A stretch of DNA of 64,000 bases. It comes from QHXW01 sp963847515. Its GTDB lineage: Bacteria; Acidobacteriota; Terriglobia; Bryobacterales; Bryobacteraceae. A program made the position numbers and the translations under genes. Positions 43,858-53,708 of the stretch are shown one piece after another; position 1 is the stretch's first letter; each line of letters starts with the position of its first letter. Below the pieces are notes generated by a model that worked only from the letters and a program-made list of their open reading frames with translations, made no database searches and was not told the DNA's origin. The stretch spans positions 248,001 to 312,000 of the forward strand of contig CAWKAA010000006.1 in NCBI GenBank assembly GCA_963847515.1, given 5' to 3'.

Positions 43858-44699
43858 ACCCGGATTCCGTGGGCGTTGTGGCGGGCACAGGTCGCCGCGA
43901 TCTTGCGGCTCGAGATCAGGAAGAACGCTGCTCGCGCGCCGCGGGTCTGTGGATCTATTTGCTGGCGTTTGCCCCGGCGGTGCTGCTGTGGATCCATGCC
44001 GGCCTGAACCTGCGGCATGGCCGCACTTGCGATCTGGGCCGCGACAGCCTCATTTTCGCGGCCATGTTCCAGTTCTTTTACTTGCGCCTGGCAATTTTTT
44101 TCGGCTGCGTAGGCGTTTTTATGAACCTGTTTCGCGGCGAGATGCTGGAGAAGAGCCTGCATTATTACCTGCTCGCGCCGGTCCGCAGGGAAGTGCTGCT
44201 GGTGGGTAAGTATCTCTCCGGCGTGATTGCAACGTCGGTGATTTTCTGCTCCGGTACGGCGCTCGCGCTTGCGGCGCTTTTCGTACACGTTCCTCGCGCG
44301 GTTACCGAACAATATCTGTTCCAAGCGGGCGGCTTGGGCCACGTGCTCGCATACCTGGGTACTGCGCTACTGGCGTGTGTGGGTTACGGCGGTGTTTTCC
44401 TGGTGATGGGTTTTCTGTTTCGCAATCCTATTATTCCCGCCGCTCTGGTGCTGGTGTGGGAATCCATGAACCCGTTTCTGCCATCGCTGCTAAAAAAAAT
44501 CAGCGTCATTTTCTATCTGCAGTCACTGTGCCCGGTTCCGGTCCCGGCGCGAGTGGGAGACTTTTCGTTTCTGACCATCCTCACCACACCGACGCCGGCC
44601 TATCTGGCGGTTCCCGGCCTCCTCCTTGTGACCCTCGCGGGCCTCTTGTTAGCCGCGCGAAAAGTGCGCCGTCTCGAGATCAATTACGGGACGGAGTAG
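43854..44699 (+). CDS. ABC-2-type permease, second copy
   Basis: A 281-residue membrane protein with about six hydrophobic helices (GLWIYLLAFAPAVLLWIHAG, ALALAALFVHV, FLVMGFLFRNPIIPAALVLV, AVPGLLLVTLAGLLLAARKV). The printed frame is open throughout, yet residues about 10-29 read better one base over, as WRAQVAAILRLEIRKNAARA, which implies two compensating changes near 43886 and 43941. It closes the ECF/anti-sigma/ABC operon. It is likely the membrane partner of the second ATPase. Confidence 0.82.
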   Translation: MNPDSVGVVAGTGRRDLAARDQEERCSRAAGLWIYLLAFAPAVLLWIHAGLNLRHGRTCDLGRDSLIFAAMFQFFYLRLAIFFGCVGVFMNLFRGEMLEKSLHYYLLAPVRREVLLVGKYLSGVIATSVIFCSGTALALAALFVHVPRAVTEQYLFQAGGLGHVLAYLGTALLACVGYGGVFLVMGFLFRNPIIPAALVLVWESMNPFLPSLLKKISVIFYLQSLCPVPVPARVGDFSFLTILTTPTPAYLAVPGLLLVTLAGLLLAARKVRRLEINYGTE

Positions 44700-44709
44700 C
44701 CTGCAGGCC

Positions 44710-45600
44710 CTATTCCTTGTGCGCCTGGTCCTCCACTAACTCGATACGAATCCGATCCGGGCCTTCGATGAACGCATATTTCACCTTGCCGTGAAATGCG
44801 GTCTGGATTTCCTGCGTCACCTTCACGCCATCCTTCCGTATTCTCTCCAGAGCATGGCTCAGATTGTCGAAACTGAATCCGATGTGATCCACGACGCGGC
44901 CCTCGGTCGAATCGAAAGAACTGCGGTTCTTCCACGGGCCCGGGTAAGCCGTGGGAGCGAATTCCTTGGGAAAAATGATGATGTTGATGTTGTCCGATTG
45001 CAGCGACACGTTGGGTCCGACCTGGTAGCCCTTATAAAAGGAGGGCGCGCGTGAAGGCGGCTCCTTGCCGCGTCGAGCGGCCCCGAAGTATTTCGTGTAC
45101 CACTCGCCCGCAGCGACCGGATCGGCACTGAGCAGATGCACGTGGCCGAGATGGTGATGGCCGGCCGTGTTGAGTTCGATGAGTGCGTGGTCGGGACCAT
45201 CGACGTAGGCGTAATAGAAGCCCGGAAAATTGGCGAGGTCGCTGATGTCGGTGAGCGGCGTATCGAATTTCGTCCCGGAGTCGAGCTGCTTCTGATACGC
45301 GGCCTTCATGTCCTCTGCGCCCCAGCCGAAATGCCAGATGCTGGACGTGATTTCGGATGGCGGCGCGGATGGGACCTTGTTGAACAGGATCCAAGCCTTT
45401 TGTGCCCACACTCCATCCCACTCTCCGGCGAACTTTGCTTTTTCGCAATCGAATTTAGTGGTATAGAAATCGATGGCCGCAGCCGGGTCAGTGGCGTTCA
45501 AGTGGATGTGATGGAAGTGAGCGGGCGGCATCTGCTGGGCCAACGCCGAACCACTCAGTAACAACCAGACGGCGGAACATGATGGGAGCGAGAGCGGCAT
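44710..45600 (-). CDS. Exported VOC-superfamily protein with two glyoxalase-like domains
   Basis: A 296-residue protein with a signal peptide (SLPSCSAVWLLLSGSALAQQ). The first VOC module begins HFHHIHLNATDPAAAIDFYTTKF and the second HHHLGHVHLLSADPVAAGEWYTKYFG, each with the metal-ligand His near the start; SSFDSTEGRVVDHIGFSFDN and EGPDRIRIELVED provide later strands. Members act as dioxygenases, lyases or drug-binding proteins; which one is unknown, and export of a VOC protein is common in this phylum. It converges on the ABC operon with 10 bases between stops. Confidence 0.82.
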   Translation of the reverse strand: MPLSLPSCSAVWLLLSGSALAQQMPPAHFHHIHLNATDPAAAIDFYTTKFDCEKAKFAGEWDGVWAQKAWILFNKVPSAPPSEITSSIWHFGWGAEDMKAAYQKQLDSGTKFDTPLTDISDLANFPGFYYAYVDGPDHALIELNTAGHHHLGHVHLLSADPVAAGEWYTKYFGAARRGKEPPSRAPSFYKGYQVGPNVSLQSDNINIIIFPKEFAPTAYPGPWKNRSSFDSTEGRVVDHIGFSFDNLSHALERIRKDGVKVTQEIQTAFHGKVKYAFIEGPDRIRIELVEDQAHKE

Positions 45601-45640
45601 AAGAGATTCTGCGGCCTGCCATCATATCACCTGGGTAGCG

Positions 45641-46042
45641 TTACCAACGAAAGACTTTAAGGTGCGGAATCCTGGGGAAACTGCGTAAATCACGTGTGGC
45701 AACGCTTGCCCCGATGGCAATGGCCGTGGCGCCGATCAACAGATCGTGGGGACCAATGACGATTCTACGCGCACTGAGGTCTGCCCAGATACGAGCGTGA
45801 ACGCGTGCGGCTAGCAGATCGAATGGAATGACGCGCAATCTGGATAGCAGGTGCTCTACGAAGGCTTCTCTTCGACTTCGAAACCGCGGTGGGGCGGCGC
45901 GATGAACGCCGTGCAAGAGCTCTGAGGCAGTAACCGTAGCGATGCCCACTGGCTCTTCTGCGTTTGCGGAGAGGAGGTCTGTGAGGTCCAGCCTGCCGCG
46001 CTCGGCCTCGATCAACACACTGGCATCGATCAGCGTGGCCAT
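45641..46042 (-). CDS. VapC-type PIN-domain toxin
   Basis: A 133-residue PIN-domain ribonuclease. The four acidic residues that hold Mg2+ are in place: Asp6 (LIDASVLIEAER), Glu41 (TVTASELLHGV), Asp100 (IGPHDLLIGATA) and Asp118 (VATRDLRSF). Its length is standard. It overlaps the upstream antitoxin gene by 13 bases, antitoxin first, as usual for vapBC operons. Which RNA it would cleave cannot be told. Confidence 0.9.
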   Translation of the reverse strand: MATLIDASVLIEAERGRLDLTDLLSANAEEPVGIATVTASELLHGVHRAAPPRFRSRREAFVEHLLSRLRVIPFDLLAARVHARIWADLSARRIVIGPHDLLIGATAIAIGASVATRDLRSFPRIPHLKVFRW

Positions 46043-46296
46043 GGAGATTTAGGAAGCTTCCCTTGGCTGCGAATTGCCTTCTTAACCGCCTTCCCATAAC
46101 CCGCGTCTGGCTTGGGAGCGGTTTCCAGAAGCTGCGCCAGATCAGCGAGGGTGAATTTTGCCGGCCCAACCGGCACGATGCGGCATATCGGCTCGCCGCC
46201 GCGTTCAATCACAAACTGCTCTCCGCGGTAGCGAACGCGGTTCAACAGGTCCGAGAAAGAGCGGGCTGCCTCAGTCGCCGAAATGCGTGATTCCAT
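46030..46296 (-). CDS. Phd/YefM-family antitoxin
   Basis: An 88-residue protein beginning MESRISATEAARSFSDLLNRVRYRGEQFVIERGGEPICRIVP, the typical DNA-binding fold of the Phd/YefM family. The C-terminal tail (DAGYGKAVKKAIRSQGKLP) would bind and block the toxin. It is the upstream gene of the pair, overlaps the toxin gene by 13 bases and probably represses its own promoter. Its start lies 20 bases downstream of the DUF6282 stop on the same strand. Confidence 0.88.
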   Translation of the reverse strand: MESRISATEAARSFSDLLNRVRYRGEQFVIERGGEPICRIVPVGPAKFTLADLAQLLETAPKPDAGYGKAVKKAIRSQGKLPKSPWPR

Positions 46297-46316
46297 AAAA
46301 TCAGGTTATCAGATTT

Positions 46317-47201
46317 TCAGCGTTCCGGGAGGCCCAGCAATCGCGCCGGATTCACCTTGGCCATGCGTTCAATCTCGCTCACCGGGAAGCCTTCACCACG
46401 CAGCGCCGCGAAGAACGCCAGTAGACCATCCGGATGCAAAGGGTTTCCGGCCTGGCCCAGGTCGCTCGACAGGATGCAATGCTCTGGCCCCACCGCACGA
46501 ATCGCTCGCGCATATTCCGGAATGTCGAAGGCCTTGCTGGGTCCGATCAGGGCATTATAGACAAACTCGAGATAAGCGCCCATCTGCGCAGCCTGGCGCA
46601 TCTGGTCGATGTTCATGCCCACGGGCGGCAGCATGGCATGCGTCACCACTATGCTCCGTACACCTGCGCGCCGCGCTTCGCGAATCAGCATCAGATCCTC
46701 TGCGGGCGACGAATGGCCGGTCGCGAGCGTGAGATTGTGCTTGGCGATGAACGAAATCACCTCCCGAACCTCAGGCAGCAGCGCTCCATCTTTCGAAACG
46801 GAGACAAACGGGCGTGATTCCTTCGAATACTTCACCTGGTTTTCGGCATCAAACGTAGGCATCCACACCACGCGTCCCCAGCCGCCTTTCACTTGCGTCA
46901 TGTGCTCGACTGCTGCAAGATTGATGCCGCCCACCGTGCGGTTCAGCGCGATGCCGCCGAATAATTCTATGCCTGGCACTACTTTCCGGACCAGGAACGC
47001 GACAGACTCAGTAGGCTCGTAGTGATTCTTCAGAACGAGGGCGCGCATACCGCGGTCGCGTGCGAGTTTCGCCAGATCGATGGCGTCGATCGAGCGGGCC
47101 AGGCTGTCCGGATCGCAGTGCGCGTGAATGTCCACGACACCATCCAGCGTTTGCGCCGGAACAGAGGAGAGGGCAGCCAGCGCGAGAAGGAGTTTCAGCA
47201 T
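46317..47201 (-). CDS. DUF6282 amidohydrolase-like TIM-barrel protein
   Basis: A 294-residue exported protein: signal MLKLLLALAALSSVPAQ, then VVDIHAHCDPDSLARSIDAIDLA with the metal-binding HxH of amidohydrolase-like barrels, VLKNHYEPTESVAFLV, VVWMPTFDAENQVKYSKE, LATGHSSPAEDLMLIRE, VTHAMLPPVGM and ILSSDLGQAGNPLHPDG. The spaced His and Asp residues fit a two-metal site. The open frame reaches 47645, but that part runs through the divergent hydrolase gene on the other strand and lacks a signal peptide, so the ATG at 47201 is preferred. Substrate unknown. Confidence 0.82.
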   Translation of the reverse strand: MLKLLLALAALSSVPAQTLDGVVDIHAHCDPDSLARSIDAIDLAKLARDRGMRALVLKNHYEPTESVAFLVRKVVPGIELFGGIALNRTVGGINLAAVEHMTQVKGGWGRVVWMPTFDAENQVKYSKESRPFVSVSKDGALLPEVREVISFIAKHNLTLATGHSSPAEDLMLIREARRAGVRSIVVTHAMLPPVGMNIDQMRQAAQMGAYLEFVYNALIGPSKAFDIPEYARAIRAVGPEHCILSSDLGQAGNPLHPDGLLAFFAALRGEGFPVSEIERMAKVNPARLLGLPER

Positions 47202-47207
47202 GTGCTT

Positions 47208-48215
47208 ATGGTAAAACGGGCGGCGTCGCCCATTACAATAATTGGAGTGCCGCCTTATCGTCCGCTGATCTCGAACCCACACGCGCTGACCGTGCTGGGT
47301 AACTTCTGGCCGCGCGAACTGGACATGCGCGCGTATCCGGTACACTCCCGCTTGTTCCGCACAGAGCCGGATGTGCAGGTACTGGTCCACACGCAGCGGC
47401 CGGCGGGCGCAAGCAACCGTGGGGAAATGATTCTGGTCCACGGCCTTGAAGGATCGAGCGACGCGGGATATATGCGCACCATGGCCAAGACGGCCCTGGA
47501 TGCTGGTTATGTAGTCCACCGGTTCAATATCCGAACCTGCGGGGGCACCGAGCGCCTTTGCAACACGCTCTACCACGCTGGTCTCACCAGCGACCTGCGG
47601 TCCGTGCTTGGCCAGCTCCGCGCTGAGGGACGCGCTCCCGTCCACCTGGTGGGCTATTCACTCGGCGGCAATCAGGTGCTCAAACTCGCGGGTGAACTAG
47701 GCGAGGCCGCGCGGCCGCTGATCGCCAGCGTGTGCGCCATTTCCACTCCGATCGACCTAGCCGCCGGCGCCCGAAAACTCGGCCACTTTTCCAATCGCGT
47801 CTACGAACGGCGGTTTCTCAAGCGCATGCGAAGCCGTGTGATCGCCACGGGCCGCTTCACCGCCTCCCAAATCCGAGGTGCGGCGTCGATCTATGAATTC
47901 GACGATCGGATTACCGCGCCTTCATTCGGATTTCGTGGCGCCGACCACTATTATGAAACCCAATCGTCGCAGCTCTTTCTCGAGGGCATTCGCGTTCCGG
48001 CACTCCTGATCCAGTCCAAGGACGATATCTTCGTTCCGTTTGAGATTTTCAATCATCCAGCGTTCCAATCGAACCCATGCTTACGTCTCCTGCTTACTGA
48101 ACGCGGCGGGCACCTTGGCTTTCTGTCGCGGACGCGCCCGCGCTTCTGGACCGACCAAGCCGTGCTTGAGTGGATCGAGAGCGTCCGGGTGCCGCACGAA
48201 ATGGCCCGGCGATAA
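47208..48215 (+). CDS. YheT-like alpha/beta hydrolase
   Basis: A 335-residue enzyme. EMILVHGLEGSSDAGYMRTM holds the oxyanion strand, VHLVGYSLGGNQVLKLAGEL has the nucleophile Ser in GYSLGG, VPALLIQSKDDIFVPF carries the acid, and LTERGGHLGFLSRTRP the His. The YheT family splits esters of medium-length acyl chains. Starts at 47208 (ATG) and 47247 (GTG, near GGAG) are possible; with the first, it is divergent from DUF6282 with only 6 bases between start codons, which makes the GTG attractive. Confidence 0.85.
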   Translation: MVKRAASPITIIGVPPYRPLISNPHALTVLGNFWPRELDMRAYPVHSRLFRTEPDVQVLVHTQRPAGASNRGEMILVHGLEGSSDAGYMRTMAKTALDAGYVVHRFNIRTCGGTERLCNTLYHAGLTSDLRSVLGQLRAEGRAPVHLVGYSLGGNQVLKLAGELGEAARPLIASVCAISTPIDLAAGARKLGHFSNRVYERRFLKRMRSRVIATGRFTASQIRGAASIYEFDDRITAPSFGFRGADHYYETQSSQLFLEGIRVPALLIQSKDDIFVPFEIFNHPAFQSNPCLRLLLTERGGHLGFLSRTRPRFWTDQAVLEWIESVRVPHEMARR

Positions 48216-48283
48216 ATATCGATATTTGTTCCGTATTTCACACTTGTTGCACGCCTAACAGATGCGTCACTGCTCCGTCTACA

Positions 48284-48826
48284 ATGAACAACATGTCTAA
48301 ACTTCTACTTACCGCGGCCGCGGGCCTGCTGATATGCGGAATCGCGAGCCTTGCTCAAAAGAAGGAAGAGCGCAAGAGCCCGCATGAAACCATTTCAACC
48401 GACCTGGGCGATCACAAGATCACCATCACGTACGGACGGCCTTACATGCATGGCCGCAAGATTGTGGGTGGCCTTGTACCCTACGGGAAAGTGTGGCGCA
48501 CCGGCGCTGATGAGGCCAGTGTTCTCCAAACCGATGTGGACCTGGATATCAACGGTCTGAAGGTGCCGAAGGGCGAGTACGCACTGTTCACGCTCCCAAC
48601 TAAGGACGGCTGGACGTTGATCGTCAACAAAACCGCCAAACAATGGGGCGCGTTCGATTACAAGCAGGCGGATGATCTGGGTCGGGCGCCGATGCAGGTT
48701 TCCAAGTCCGGCTCACCGGTCGAGCAGTTCACGATCTCACTGAGGCCCGCCGGAAGCAATGCCGCCACTCTCAAAATGGAGTGGGAGAACACGGTGGCCA
48801 GCGCAACGCTAAAGGTGGCAGAGTAA
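48284..48826 (+). CDS. DUF2911-family exported protein
   Basis: A 180-residue protein with a signal peptide (KLLLTAAAGLLICGIASLAQ). The conserved family block is complete: ITYGRPYMHGRKIVGGLVPYGKVWRTGADEAS and KVPKGEYALFTLPTKDGWTLIVNK. The fold is probably an all-beta sandwich in the periplasm or outside. No function is assigned to the family. The ATG at 48284 (MNNMSK) is chosen for the signal peptide; one three codons later (48293) is also possible. It follows the hydrolase by 68 bases. Confidence 0.85.
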   Translation: MNNMSKLLLTAAAGLLICGIASLAQKKEERKSPHETISTDLGDHKITITYGRPYMHGRKIVGGLVPYGKVWRTGADEASVLQTDVDLDINGLKVPKGEYALFTLPTKDGWTLIVNKTAKQWGAFDYKQADDLGRAPMQVSKSGSPVEQFTISLRPAGSNAATLKMEWENTVASATLKVAE

Positions 48827-48851
48827 AGTCACCGGCTTTTCGGGCGCGGAG

Positions 48852-48914
48852 CCGCGAATGAACGTGAATTCACGCGAATGAGGCTATCTTTTAATCATTC
48901 GCGTTGATTCGCGG
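48852..48914. repeat. REP-like inverted repeat downstream of the DUF2911 gene
   Basis: The left arm CCGCGAATGAACGTGAAT (48852-48869) pairs with ATTCGCGTTGATTCGCGG (48897-48914) with two mismatches. CGCGAATGA occurs twice more in the loop side. It fills the space between two convergent genes. A related but degenerate sequence (GCGTTCATTCGCGGC) lies after the stop at 53654. Confidence 0.5.
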
Positions 48915-48935
48915 CCAGCATCGCCTTGGCAGGCT

Positions 48936-49541
48936 CTAGCCCGACCGCTCCGTCACCGGCTTGACGCCGCGTGGTGGCAATGACGCCTTTGCTCCGCCTT
49001 TAGCCTCGCCTTCGAGCATCGCTTCCAGGCTGGAATAGGCGTAGATAGTCGGGGCGTGATTCTGCATCAGGCCGCCTGTGTCGGCTGTCGGGCCGTACGT
49101 GCTGTGCATGTCGCTTCCCAGCATCCGAAGCATGGCCATCAGTTGTCCGCGATGCTGCGCGGTGTGCGCGATGCGCCGGGCAATGACCCACGCCCGCGAG
49201 CGTGGCAAATCGAAAAACGTGACCATCTCTTCCCACCAGGCCTCAGTCTTCTCACGAAGAGCGGCCAGGCGCTTTCCGCTATCTTCGGCGTAACGGGCCA
49301 TAAACTCCCAGCGAACTTCCCGCGCCGGCAAGGGAGGGGCGCCCACGTCAATGCCGAGCATGTTTCGAAACCAGAGATCTTCACTCATGCATTGATGCAC
49401 CATGTGCTCGTGAAAACTGCGCCCGCGTGCATCGGCAGGGTTGGGCCTAGCCGGAAGGTGTTCATCCTTGAACATGCTCCACACGCCGAGAACTTTGACT
49501 CGCTCGGTTTCGTATGTCTCGACGAGGAAGTCGTATTTCAT
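48936..49541 (-). CDS. DinB-family four-helix protein
   Basis: A 201-residue cytoplasmic protein of the DinB/YfiT fold starting MKYDFLVETYETERVKVLGVW. The metal-binding histidines are expected in FHEHMVHQC near residue 43 and in IAHTAQHRGQLMAMLRMLG near 128-132, the usual spacing for this family. Members are metal-dependent transferases that use small thiols, or simply binding proteins. The frame is open to 49580, but the ATG at 49541 matches the usual start. It is divergent from the peptidase gene with 53 bases between start codons. Confidence 0.82.
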   Translation of the reverse strand: MKYDFLVETYETERVKVLGVWSMFKDEHLPARPNPADARGRSFHEHMVHQCMSEDLWFRNMLGIDVGAPPLPAREVRWEFMARYAEDSGKRLAALREKTEAWWEEMVTFFDLPRSRAWVIARRIAHTAQHRGQLMAMLRMLGSDMHSTYGPTADTGGLMQNHAPTIYAYSSLEAMLEGEAKGGAKASLPPRGVKPVTERSG

Positions 49542-49594
49542 GCGGCCTTGACAACATAGCACGGGCCTGTGCACGCTCAAGAGGACCGGGAGGA

Positions 49595-52261
<2,667 letters not shown>

Positions 52262-52381
52262 CCGGGCGATTGCTGCAAACGCTGCTGTTCGGCGTGATCT
52301 TGGAAGTGGTTTGGGTGAGTCTCGCGGCCCAACTTCCTCCGCGCACGCCCGGCCTACGATCCGAATAACATAAGGCAACAG

Positions 52382-52478
52382 ATCATCGCCGAGACGCCAG
52401 CAGAGCCCGCACCGGCCACGTGAAATGAAAATGGAAACTTTTTTGTGTTTCTCGGCGCCTCCGCGTCTCGGCGGTGAT
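52382..52478. repeat. Long inverted repeat in the 52262-52571 spacer
   Basis: ATCATCGCCGAGACGC (52382-52397) and GCGTCTCGGCGGTGAT (52463-52478) are inverted copies with one mismatch, separated by 65 bases that include TTTTTT. No gene was found in the 310-base spacer between the S9 peptidase and the SMP-30 gene apart from this repeat. It may be a REP-type element or a terminator-like structure. Confidence 0.5.
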
Positions 52479-52571
52479 GTTAGCCTTTCGTTTCCCGCTA
52501 TGTGTGGATCAGGCCCGGCTCGCCTTCGCCAATCGCTGTATACTATTCGCTCGAACTCAACAGGTCTCTTC

Positions 52572-53654
52572 ATGCAAAGCAAATCCGAGAATCGCGAATC
52601 TTTTTCGATCAAACGCCGCTCCTTTCTGTCGGCCGGCATTGGCGCCGCCGTCATCGCGCCGCGTGCCGCCAATGCCCAGCGCGACTGGAGTGGAAGGGAT
52701 CCCGTCCGTTATCCCGACCCCGACATCGTTGTCCTCGACAAGCGCTTCAGCAAATACAAGGTCGGCAATACCCCCATCCAGCGCCTCTACACCGGCACGT
52801 TATGGTCAGAAGGTCCGGCGTGGAACGGCGTGGGCCGTTATCTTGTCTGGAGCGATATTCCCAACGACCGGCAACTGCGCTGGATTGAGGATGACGGCCA
52901 CATCAGTACCATGCGTAGCCCATCCGGCTACAGCAACGGCAACACCTTCGATTACGAAGCGCGCCAGCTTTCCTGCGAACATGGCAACCGCCGCGTGGTG
53001 CGTTACGAGCACAGCGGCGCCGTCACCGTTGTCGCGGACAAATGGAACGGCAAAATCCTCAACGGGCCGAACGATCTCGTCGTGCATCCCGATGGCGGCA
53101 TCTGGTTCACTGACCCAGGTTACGGCACGCTGGTCGACTACGAGGGGCACAAAGGCGAGCTACTGCTCAAGGAGGCCGTCTACCGCATCGATGCCAAGAC
53201 CGGTCAGATGGCCATGGTCACGGACGAACTCTTCAAGCCCAACGGCATCTGCTTCTCGCCCGATTACAAGAAGGCGTACATCTGCGACACCGGCGCAACG
53301 CACTATCCCCAGGCGCCCAAGAATATCAAGGTCTACGATGTGGTCGACGGCAGGACGCTGCGTAATGGCCGTCAATATATTTCCATGGAGTTAGCGGATA
53401 AAGGCGCCGGTCTGGCGGACGGCATTCGCGCCGATACTGATGGCAACATCTGGGTAGGCGCAGGCTGGGTGGGCGCCGGATACGACGGTGTCCACATATT
53501 CACGCCCGAAGGCGAACGGATCGGTCAAATCCTGTTGCCCGAGATCTGCGCTAACGTCTGCTTCGGCGGCCCCAAACGCAACCGCCTGTTCATGGCCGCG
53601 GGACAATCGCTCTATGCCGTTTACGTCGAAGCCCACGGCGCCCACATCTGCTAG
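52572..53654 (+). CDS. Tat-exported SMP-30/gluconolactonase-family protein
   Basis: A 360-residue protein. Its N-terminus has a twin-arginine signal (SIKRRSFLSAGIGAAVIAPR) ending at an Ala-rich cleavage site, so it is exported folded. The body is a six-bladed propeller: TLWSEGPAWNGVGRYLVWSD, the Asn block NGPNDLVVHPDGGIWFTDPG, FKPNGICFSPDYKKAYICDT and ADGIRADTDGNIWVGAG, whose Glu, Asn and Asp residues hold the divalent metal of SMP-30 lactonases. The start at 52572 is chosen because it begins the Tat signal; the frame is open upstream to 52425. The substrate lactone is unknown. Confidence 0.88.
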   Translation: MQSKSENRESFSIKRRSFLSAGIGAAVIAPRAANAQRDWSGRDPVRYPDPDIVVLDKRFSKYKVGNTPIQRLYTGTLWSEGPAWNGVGRYLVWSDIPNDRQLRWIEDDGHISTMRSPSGYSNGNTFDYEARQLSCEHGNRRVVRYEHSGAVTVVADKWNGKILNGPNDLVVHPDGGIWFTDPGYGTLVDYEGHKGELLLKEAVYRIDAKTGQMAMVTDELFKPNGICFSPDYKKAYICDTGATHYPQAPKNIKVYDVVDGRTLRNGRQYISMELADKGAGLADGIRADTDGNIWVGAGWVGAGYDGVHIFTPEGERIGQILLPEICANVCFGGPKRNRLFMAAGQSLYAVYVEAHGAHIC

Positions 53655-53708
53655 CCTGAGTTCGCTTCTTATCCGCGTGAGAGCGCGTTCATTCGCGGCT
53701 CGCAAGCC

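Noticed and set aside
39900..43950. Programmed frameshifting or many small new genes in the ABC operon
   Set aside because: Too many shifts, in both directions, without slippery sites; all pieces join into known proteins.
53655..53708. Second REP element after the SMP-30 gene
   Set aside because: Only a degenerate GCGTTCATTCGCGGC remains; no opposing arm could be paired.
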